Positions 57,244-64,000 of a stretch of 64,000 nt of DNA are shown here, in pieces. This DNA comes from Paenalkalicoccus suaedae (GTDB lineage: Bacteria > Bacillota > Bacilli > Bacillales > Salisediminibacteriaceae): NCBI RefSeq assembly GCF_006965545.2, contig NZ_CP041372.2, positions 2,232,001 through 2,296,000 on the forward strand, given 5' to 3'. Position numbers and translations under genes: made by a program. A model generated the notes under the pieces. It worked only from the letters and a program-made list of their open reading frames with translations, had not been told where the DNA came from and ran no database searches. The stretch's first letter is position 1. Every line of letters begins with the position of its first letter.

Positions 57244-57399
57244 TTATGCGTTGTTGAGCGACTCTGTCAGCTCGTTGTACTCATCTTGGCTAATACGACT
57301 ATTAAGCAAAAAGATGTCTAGCTTCTGCTGCATGTCCTCCACTGATGCGTATGAGCGTCTATCTATCATTGATTTACAGCCTCTATATGTTAATGACAT
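57244..57399 (-). CDS. XkdX-like small tail protein (intact copy)
   Basis: 51 residues, M-S-L-T-Y-R-G-C-K-S-M-I-D-R-R, then Y-A-S-V-E-D-M-Q-Q-K-L-D-I-F-L-L-N-S-R-I-S-Q-D-E-Y. Small size, position after the fibre proteins, and the final I-S-Q-D-E-Y-N-E-L pattern recall XkdX proteins, though the usual tryptophan start is missing. First copy is frameshifted. Confidence 0.65.
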   Translation of the reverse strand: MSLTYRGCKSMIDRRSYASVEDMQQKLDIFLLNSRISQDEYNELTESLNNA

Positions 57400-57409
57400 A
57401 GTGACCTCC

Positions 57410-57739
57410 TTATAGTCCTAGCTCGACCATTGAAAGTCTAAAATCAATGTCTACTAGGTAATCTGAATAGTTTCCTTCTTGATCATCTTGAGGGATTTGC
57501 GCGACTTCCCACGTACGTACCACCTTATTCTCTTGTACCTCCGTTTGAGGATTCGTTGCGTAGTGAGTATCCGTATCATACTCCTCAACGACTTCCTCGA
57601 CAGGAAGCCAACCGTGGGATTTATGCACTTCATGTGGCAGTAAGTTAAATCCACTGATCGTCTGACCGTCCTCTAACCGTAAAACTTTAGGTAAACTGGC
57701 GAATCGATCAATCTCACCGTTCTTAATATGTGCGTACAA
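57410..57739 (-). CDS. Unrecognised tail-region protein (second copy)
   Basis: Identical to 20639-20968; TTG start chosen for the same reason (AGGAGG 8 bases upstream). Confidence 0.7.
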   Translation of the reverse strand: MYAHIKNGEIDRFASLPKVLRLEDGQTISGFNLLPHEVHKSHGWLPVEEVVEEYDTDTHYATNPQTEVQENKVVRTWEVAQIPQDDQEGNYSDYLVDIDFRLSMVELGL

Positions 57740-57751
57740 GGCGCTCACCTC

Positions 57752-58246
57752 CTATTTCTCTAGCCATAGATTAAATACCGAAGTAGTGTAAGAAATATCT
57801 GTCCCTGATGTGTTTCTGGCATATACAGCTATAAAAAACTCACCGTTAAAACTTGATATATCAATTTCATCCGTTCTTCTAGCAAAGTTTCCTGTTTGTA
57901 AAACTTCTGCTAAATTAGTTGTTCTTGGGTTAACATCTCTCTGGTTCATAATGACAAAACCAGTCGTTCTTAATCCACCAGAAGTTTGATTTTCCCAATC
58001 TATATACGCTTTAGAATATGGAGACAAGTCAAATGCTACTTCTGTAACTGCTGTTCTAGTTGCGCTAATATCTAATCTTCTCGCATTAATAAGCATTCTT
58101 CCGTTCAGTGGAAAACTTAGACTTCCTGCACCTTCTGCGAATCCTTGTATGAATGGAGCGTTATTATTAAATAATTCATAAAGATACAACTCTCTTGGTA
58201 TCCCTCCACCTGCATAGCGCAATTTATCAGCTAACATCGAAATCAC
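57752..58246 (-). CDS. Tail/baseplate protein (intact copy)
   Basis: 164 residues: helical start (M-L-A-D-K-L-R-Y-A-G-G-G), then a beta-rich domain with L-D-I-S-A-T-R-T-A-V-T-E-V-A-F-D-L-S-P-Y and N-G-E-F-F-I-A-V-Y-A-R-N. Probably a small receptor-binding or fibre-tip protein, since it is next to the fibre gene; no family named. Overlaps 58227-59375 by 20 bases. Confidence 0.72.
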   Translation of the reverse strand: MISMLADKLRYAGGGIPRELYLYELFNNNAPFIQGFAEGAGSLSFPLNGRMLINARRLDISATRTAVTEVAFDLSPYSKAYIDWENQTSGGLRTTGFVIMNQRDVNPRTTNLAEVLQTGNFARRTDEIDISSFNGEFFIAVYARNTSGTDISYTTSVFNLWLEK

Positions 58247-59375
58247 CTGCTAAGAAGCCTAGCCACGTTGTGCCTCCGTTGTATGTGATAAACGTTAGCG
58301 CATACGTAAAGTTAGGCTCGGACACATCAGGGATCTCACCACCACGCCATTTGATTGCAGAACTAAACGTAATAGGATGGGCTGTGCCCCCTTGCTCTAA
58401 AAACACGGATAGGGAGACAACCTCGCTACTTGTAGTAGATAGATTGAGTGTTGTTGTGCCTGCCATCGTTAAACGATATGCAGGGGAGTTATCAGCGTTT
58501 AGTGTAACTGTTCCAGTGCCTGATACGGTGGATATTTCTTCTCGGTATGCGCCAAATAGAGGTTCATGCGCTTCGGTGACAGTCTTACCTTCGTGTTGCG
58601 TAAATTCTTCCTTATGCGCAATAGCATCATCGTACGTTTCAACGCCGCCTGGTTGTCCCTTTTCGGAAGCCAGCACAAATCCCTCAGTCTGCTGTTGGTC
58701 AAACCAATCTCTAAACTCCTGTTCAAAATCTAGTAGATCTTGTTGTAATTGAGCTCTAGCATCTTCTATTTCTTGTTCGTATTCATCAGTAGCACCATCT
58801 AAGCTCGCTTGCAAACCAGTAAAATACGTTTCCCATTCCTGTAAAAACTGACTTGTCGGGATAGTTATAAGTGACGATACGATACCGCAAAGCTCCTCAT
58901 CTAATCTCTCGTCCGTCACGTCTGTAGCAGGAATAGTGGATGTGTTAGCTGTTAGGTACACCTGCGCAAGTGATAGCTCATAAACCAAGCTAGTGCGTGT
59001 TAATTCAGGTGGTTCGGGAGTTGCCGACGGCTCTCCTTTAACAATAAAAGCTCGTATAAAACGATTCTGAGCCGATTTATCGAGACGTAGGACAACACGA
59101 TCAATACGGTCGGTATCAGCCTCTGGTAAGTCGTGTGTGAGTTGTAGTGGTGTCGTGTTGGTGTATTGGTAACCCTCCATGAGAGCACCACCAACATCGA
59201 CCGTCGTTTGCATGTTTGTACCATCTGCCGTTACTCGTAAGCCTGCCTCGTTATCGATCGAAATAATACCGGTTGAGAGCACTTGCGAAAAATAATTAGC
59301 AAAATCAGCCGCCTGCACAAAGCGACGATCATCAATTGCTGGGTTACTGTTAAAAAACTTGAATATCTCTGCCAT
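58227..59375 (-). CDS. Baseplate/tail fibre protein (second copy)
   Basis: Identical to 21458-22606, 382 residues. Confidence 0.75.
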   Translation of the reverse strand: MAEIFKFFNSNPAIDDRRFVQAADFANYFSQVLSTGIISIDNEAGLRVTADGTNMQTTVDVGGALMEGYQYTNTTPLQLTHDLPEADTDRIDRVVLRLDKSAQNRFIRAFIVKGEPSATPEPPELTRTSLVYELSLAQVYLTANTSTIPATDVTDERLDEELCGIVSSLITIPTSQFLQEWETYFTGLQASLDGATDEYEQEIEDARAQLQQDLLDFEQEFRDWFDQQQTEGFVLASEKGQPGGVETYDDAIAHKEEFTQHEGKTVTEAHEPLFGAYREEISTVSGTGTVTLNADNSPAYRLTMAGTTTLNLSTTSSEVVSLSVFLEQGGTAHPITFSSAIKWRGGEIPDVSEPNFTYALTFITYNGGTTWLGFLAGDFDVS

Positions 59376-59387
59376 GCTGTACCTCCT

Positions 59388-60242
59388 TTATGCTGTGGTG
59401 TAGCGCTTTTTGTAGAAGATGTTGACGACAGCCATATCAATGCCATCATCTGCGCTATATTCAATGTCGTTTTCACCGATCCCCAAACTAAAAAAGGTGC
59501 TTGCAAGATCAATCCACGCTGTGACGTCCTCTCTTGTACCGTCTGAGAGGATTAAACTGACCTCACGAGTGTTAGGGTTCGTATCGATGTAAAGCTCGTC
59601 ACCCTCCTCTAGCGTCCGCCTGACTCTGATAAACTCTCCTGTTGTGAGGTTTGTGATCGTCGGATTGACGGCAGGACCGAAAAACTCGATCATGACAGGT
59701 GCTGGTGCGTCGCTATCGTTGTTGATGATGCGCCGTTCTTGTTGCTCTCCCATCTCAACCTCACCTTCAAACGGAAATTCGAATAGAGGCAAGATAGCAG
59801 GCTGTTCTTCGATGTTTTCGCTATTAAAGTACGGATCAGGTGCCAATAGATTGACGATAGCCGATTGAAAGCTTTGATTCTGATTAGATAGACCGGATGC
59901 AAACATAGGCACAGCAGATGATACGCACGCAATTTCGCGCACGTAATCATCTTTTTGTACTCGTAATGTACCTAGCCCAAGCTTAGGGTTCATGATCGCC
60001 CCTAGCCTATTGCGATTAGCAACAATATCGCGATAGCTAGAGCCTTTAACTCGTAGCGTCAATGCGATATCTCGCTCTTGCAACAGCACATCGAGTAGTA
60101 CCGATCCATCTAAAAAGGGTGCTGACTCGGTTTGGACATCTGCATCGACACCACCTAAGCCGTCAATGGCGATAAGACGATAAATAGGCCCAGTAAAGTC
60201 AATTACCGCGCCCTGGCTGTTACGATATGTGATTGTCTCCAC
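59388..60242 (-). CDS. Distal tail protein Dit (second copy)
   Basis: Identical to 22619-23473, 284 residues, GTG start. Confidence 0.88.
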   Translation of the reverse strand: METITYRNSQGAVIDFTGPIYRLIAIDGLGGVDADVQTESAPFLDGSVLLDVLLQERDIALTLRVKGSSYRDIVANRNRLGAIMNPKLGLGTLRVQKDDYVREIACVSSAVPMFASGLSNQNQSFQSAIVNLLAPDPYFNSENIEEQPAILPLFEFPFEGEVEMGEQQERRIINNDSDAPAPVMIEFFGPAVNPTITNLTTGEFIRVRRTLEEGDELYIDTNPNTREVSLILSDGTREDVTAWIDLASTFFSLGIGENDIEYSADDGIDMAVVNIFYKKRYTTA

Positions 60243-63200
60243 CTACAACCCTCCTAGTCGTAATGATAGCTCTCGATCGCGTCTGTTTAAGATGCGCTGT
60301 AGCTCACGCTCGGACATGCTATTGTTGTTGATTGTCGTTTGATTCGTAATGCTACGAGAGTAATCGTTGTTACCACCCATACCTTGCGTGCCATTTAGAC
60401 TGCGCATCATGTCAGTTGTAAGCAAATTACTCATAGCTGCCTCGACAGATACCTCACCTTTTTTGATACTGTCCATGATAGGTCCTGCGAAGTCTAGCTT
60501 GTCTAAGTCGCTCAAAGGACCAACTTTAGCCGGAGAGAATGGAAGGAAGTCTCGAACCTTGCCGACGACATCACCAATGGCGCTAGTAACTACCCCTACA
60601 GCAGCCTTAATACCTGCTGCCATCATTTCAATTAGTCCTCTACCTGCGGCTCTAAATGACTCTCCCATGTTCTTAACCACATTCAATGCTCCTGTCAATC
60701 CAGAACTAACCGCATTACGCACGCCATTCATCGCGCTCGAGACAATACCACTCAAGGCATTAAACACGCTTGAGACCGTATTACGGATAGCTCCTGTTAC
60801 TGATGTAAATAAACTACTGATAGTATTAAGCACCGTGTTCACGACTGTACGTATCGCATTTAAGATGGTAGTAACGATATTTTGCATCGTATTAAAGTTT
60901 GTTCGTACTGTGTTAGACACCGTATTGAGCACGCTACTAAAGGTGCTTGATATCGCGTTAAAGATCGTTTGCACCGTGGTACGAATGGTGTTTAGTACGG
61001 TTGTGATCGTCGTTCGAATCGTATTAAATACTGTAGTAACTACGGTTCTAATTGCATTTAAAACGGTAGTGATAACTGTCTGTATCGCTGTCCATACCGT
61101 TTGCATAAGACTTCTAATCGCGTTCATGATCGTGGTGATTGTAGTACGCACAGCACTAAACGTGTTTGTCACGCTTGTTCGCATTGATGTAAAGATGCCG
61201 TTTAAAAAGCTCATGATACCGTTCCATATTGTGGATATAACGGTACGTATGGCGTTCATCACGGTTGTTATTGTCGTTCGTATACCATTGAATACCGAAG
61301 TTACAAGGTTACGAATGACGTTAAGAATGTTTGTGAAGATCGTACGCACACCATTCATAATGTTTTGAATGACACCACGAATAGCGTTCATGACATTCGT
61401 CACAACGCCTCGTATTGCATTTAGTGCTCCAGTAAATAGACCTTGAATACTTGACCAACCGGCAGATACAATGCTTCGTAGTCCAGTGAATAGCGCCATA
61501 CCAGCTTTGATTAAGCGACCATATAGGAGTAAGTTGAACGCGTTCCACAAGAACTGTATCGCCCCTGTAAAGACATTCTTAATTCCTTCCCACATCAAAC
61601 TGAAGTCACCAGTAAACAGTCCGGTAAACACTTGGATCAGACCTTGGATAAACGTTAAGGCGCCCTCGATCGCCCCTTTAATGTTATTCCATACCGAGAT
61701 CACAATAAATTGGATAACAGGCCAAATCGCACTAAATACTGCTGCTATGACATCGACAGCACCAGCAACAAACGTTTTGATAAATTCCCAAACGTTGCGA
61801 GTCGCTTCCATGATCTGATCTTGGTGCGTGATCCAAAACTCGACTAACATGCCCCACACCTGCATAGCAAAATCTACAATGCCCTGGACGGCTGTTTTTA
61901 TGACGGAGACAATAGCCTCCCAGATAGCATTAACCTTATCTCTAAATTCTTCGTTTGTTTTATACAGATACACAAACACGGCAATAAAACCTACGATAGC
62001 AGCAACAATCAACCCGATCGGACTTAATAAAGCCAATATAAACGTTTTTATGAGTGCAAAACCTTTTCCGATCTTGGCGAAGATTGGTATTAAGCTACCG
62101 AATACGCCGATAATCTTGCCTACTGCTGTGATCATCAATCCAAAGAGTATGAGTAGAGGTCCAAGTGCCCCTAATACAAGACCTGCTATAACGACGATGT
62201 TTTGAAACTCAGGCAACAATTCCGCCACTCTTAGCGCAAATTCTGCTACTTTGTCGGCAACTGCCGCAATAATCGGTAAAAAGATATCTCCGAACTGCGC
62301 GGCCGCATTCTGCAAACGCACAAAAGCCCGAGCCATTTTAGCTCCGGTTGTTTCGTTCATTGTTTCAAATGCGGCGTCTGTTGCACCTGCCGATTCTCCC
62401 ATAGAGTCTAGGATGTCCGCAAAGTCTTTTCCCTCACCAGATAGCAAGGACATAGCCGCGATACCTGCCTCTTTTGATCCAAACATATCTGATAATGCTA
62501 GGTCATTGGCTTCTGCTTCACCTGCGATGATCTGGAGCACGTCAGCTACCGTCATACCCTCTTCTTGTAACTGAGCAAAGGATTTACCCGTCTTTTCACG
62601 TAAGATTTTATCTGTCTTTGATCCGGCAGACCCTAATTCTCCGAGCATGGAGCTCATATACGTTCCTGCTTCGGCTGTCGCAAGACCGTTCTTTGTTAAT
62701 ACAGCGTAACCAGTTGCTAATTGCTCGAATGATACGTTGTTGGCGTTTGCGATAGGGATAACTTTACCCATCGATGCAGATAGTTCATCAACCGTTGTCT
62801 TACCCATGTTTTGAGTATTGATAAGCATGTCGCTTAATCTATCTGCGTCTTTACTTTCTAACCCATAAGCGTTGATTGCTGTTGTGAGTAAATCTACCGC
62901 CGTTGCCGTTTGTGTGAATCCACCCTTAGCAAGTTTGGCAGCTGTGGTTGTAAACTCAATCGCTTTACCTTGATCGACACCTGCCGAGATCGATTGATAA
63001 ACAGCCTCACTATACTCACCAAACGATACGCCCATGTCACTAGACGCGGTACGTATATCATTTTTGTACTTTTCGTAATCTGCGCTAGATCCACTTAATA
63101 ATGTTTGTACCTTTGCAAACGCTGTCTCTTGATCGATTGCGAATTTAGCAGTGGCAATACCTGCTCCGACGATTGGTAGCGTTAGCCCCTTCGTAAGCTT

Positions 63201-63320
63201 TGTGCCGGCGCCCATCAGTTTGCCACCTAAACCTTCTAGCTTAGATTGAGCCTGGTTAATACCTTGATCTATCCCCGACTGGTCTATCTCGGTGTCAATG
63301 ACGATTTTCCCATCAGCCAT
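60243..63320 (-). CDS. Tail tape measure protein (second copy)
   Basis: Identical to 23474-26551, 1025 residues with the same 11-residue repeat block. Confidence 0.95.
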   Translation of the reverse strand: MADGKIVIDTEIDQSGIDQGINQAQSKLEGLGGKLMGAGTKLTKGLTLPIVGAGIATAKFAIDQETAFAKVQTLLSGSSADYEKYKNDIRTASSDMGVSFGEYSEAVYQSISAGVDQGKAIEFTTTAAKLAKGGFTQTATAVDLLTTAINAYGLESKDADRLSDMLINTQNMGKTTVDELSASMGKVIPIANANNVSFEQLATGYAVLTKNGLATAEAGTYMSSMLGELGSAGSKTDKILREKTGKSFAQLQEEGMTVADVLQIIAGEAEANDLALSDMFGSKEAGIAAMSLLSGEGKDFADILDSMGESAGATDAAFETMNETTGAKMARAFVRLQNAAAQFGDIFLPIIAAVADKVAEFALRVAELLPEFQNIVVIAGLVLGALGPLLILFGLMITAVGKIIGVFGSLIPIFAKIGKGFALIKTFILALLSPIGLIVAAIVGFIAVFVYLYKTNEEFRDKVNAIWEAIVSVIKTAVQGIVDFAMQVWGMLVEFWITHQDQIMEATRNVWEFIKTFVAGAVDVIAAVFSAIWPVIQFIVISVWNNIKGAIEGALTFIQGLIQVFTGLFTGDFSLMWEGIKNVFTGAIQFLWNAFNLLLYGRLIKAGMALFTGLRSIVSAGWSSIQGLFTGALNAIRGVVTNVMNAIRGVIQNIMNGVRTIFTNILNVIRNLVTSVFNGIRTTITTVMNAIRTVISTIWNGIMSFLNGIFTSMRTSVTNTFSAVRTTITTIMNAIRSLMQTVWTAIQTVITTVLNAIRTVVTTVFNTIRTTITTVLNTIRTTVQTIFNAISSTFSSVLNTVSNTVRTNFNTMQNIVTTILNAIRTVVNTVLNTISSLFTSVTGAIRNTVSSVFNALSGIVSSAMNGVRNAVSSGLTGALNVVKNMGESFRAAGRGLIEMMAAGIKAAVGVVTSAIGDVVGKVRDFLPFSPAKVGPLSDLDKLDFAGPIMDSIKKGEVSVEAAMSNLLTTDMMRSLNGTQGMGGNNDYSRSITNQTTINNNSMSERELQRILNRRDRELSLRLGGL

Positions 63321-63339
63321 GTTGTCGTCACCCCCTTAC

Positions 63340-63951
63340 CTATTTGCTAGGACGGAAGAAGTTAGCCAGCTTGTTCCAACCGTTTTCGACACGCTGCTCG
63401 ATCAAGTCGGGATCCTCGATACCTTTTAGCTTGTAGATGCGCTTGAGCTTAAGCGTGTGTTCTCGATCCTCTTTGTTGTACTTGGTTGGAGCAGGTACTT
63501 TTTGCGCCCTTATCCCGACAACCTCTTTAAAGTCGCGATCAATGGCCATAGACAATAACGCGCGAAACTTAATAAAGTGGAGCTTGCCATGTTGCTCAAA
63601 GAGATCGATGTCGTACTCCTTGATAAATGAGGCATAGATGCGCTCTGCGTCCTCGTATAGGTCGTAAAACTTCTCTGTATTGACGTTTGGATCGCTCTTT
63701 TCCCTGATGTCGATATCAAGAAAGTCCAAAAAGACGTGGTAGACGACTTTGTCTTTCGTCTCCAAGTCCAGTTGGTTCTCACCTATGAAAAGTTCGCAAG
63801 CAAGGGCAATTCGCTCGATCGGGTGAAATTCCTCGTCGCCAAATAGCTCGAAAATACGTAGGACGTTATCAAACGCGAGATCTAACTTGTACGTCACACC
63901 ATCAAGCTCAAGCTCATCATCGAAACGTTGTGTTAAGCTAAACGGCTTCAT
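63340..63951 (-). CDS. Tail assembly chaperone, T part (second copy)
   Basis: 203 residues from the ATG at 63951, which overlaps the stop of the G part as ATGA after a run of six A. Same protein as 26571-27182. Confidence 0.82.
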   Translation of the reverse strand: MKPFSLTQRFDDELELDGVTYKLDLAFDNVLRIFELFGDEEFHPIERIALACELFIGENQLDLETKDKVVYHVFLDFLDIDIREKSDPNVNTEKFYDLYEDAERIYASFIKEYDIDLFEQHGKLHFIKFRALLSMAIDRDFKEVVGIRAQKVPAPTKYNKEDREHTLKLKRIYKLKGIEDPDLIEQRVENGWNKLANFFRPSK

Positions 63952-64000
63952 TTTTTCTTCTTGTAGTAGGCTTGTTTCTTGTTTTCGCGGTTCTTCTCTT
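63948..64000 (-). CDS. Tail assembly chaperone, G part (second copy, cut by window end)
   Basis: Only the last 16 codons are in the window, ending A-Y-Y-K-K-K-K then TGA at 63948-63950. Corresponds to 27169-27567 but with a different end caused by one more A in the A run. Confidence 0.8.
   Translation of the reverse strand, partial: EKNRENKKQAYYKKKK

Larger units (their letters stand above)
53417..64000. repeat. Right copy of the >10.5-kb direct repeat
   Basis: Matches 16650-27230, continuing past the window end. All six indel differences found leave this copy with intact genes. Confidence 0.95.
53417..64000. mobile_element. Siphophage prophage, second copy, partial
   Basis: Holds the left third of the same phage, from attachment site through lysis, tail-tip and tape-measure genes to the tail chaperones. 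If complete it would end near 90.2 kb of this coordinate system. Confidence 0.85.

Overview
The window is a piece of a low-GC Gram-positive chromosome, most likely a spore-forming, alkali- or salt-adapted Bacillaceae. The support is strong GGAGG ribosome sites, a YjcZ-type spore micro-protein, a YtrA-type operon, and extracellular lipoproteins whose mature parts are very rich in Glu, Asp and Asn. About 16.6 kb of ordinary chromosome is followed by an integrated siphophage.

Host part (1-16,643): the end of a zinc-type oxidoreductase gene, rarD, a small DUF4870 membrane gene, a PAS-GGDEF-EAL c-di-GMP protein, a four-gene YtrA/ABC transporter operon, an M14 carboxypeptidase, an HD-GYP phosphodiesterase, a phnD-phnE-phnC phosphonate/phosphite uptake operon led by an unknown small gene, several very small (often membrane) genes, an NADPH-dependent FMN reductase, an MFS exporter, a conserved small gene and a yjcZ-like gene. 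Most units are separated by clear hairpin terminators.

Prophage, first copy (16,650-53,416): genes run right to left in lytic order. They are the CI/Cro switch with at least four GGACG-TTT-CGTCC operators (50.0-50.4 kb), an antirepressor, a dense block of small translationally coupled genes, a Rad50-like ATPase + RecT-like protein + MBL-fold recombination module, a DnaD-like initiator with a DnaC-like loader, a dUTPase with a zinc-ribbon insert, a RinA/ArpU-like late activator, terminase, portal, capsid, connectors, tail tube, tail chaperones, a 1025-residue tape measure, Dit, tail-tip and fibre genes, and holin/endolysin. Left to right runs the lysogeny module: CI, a DUF4352 lipoprotein, an ImmA/IrrE-like protease and a tyrosine integrase.

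Second copy (53,417-64,000, cut by the window end): immediately after the integrase the sequence restarts from the left prophage end and repeats 16,650-27,230 for more than 10.5 kb. The differences I found are only 1-2 base indels in short repeats. So the window shows attL, an apparently intact attP junction, and the start of a second prophage: either a tandem double lysogen, or an assembly that went round an excised phage circle. The left copy is the damaged one at every differing site, and at least four more homopolymer frameshifts can be inferred in its unique part (29.2, 36.9, 38.4 and 40.3 kb). The att region also carries an open 3' coding end ending ...YIGKESD, which suggests that the phage inserts at the 3' end of a host protein gene and restores it. 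I found no CRISPR array, rRNA, tRNA or IS element.
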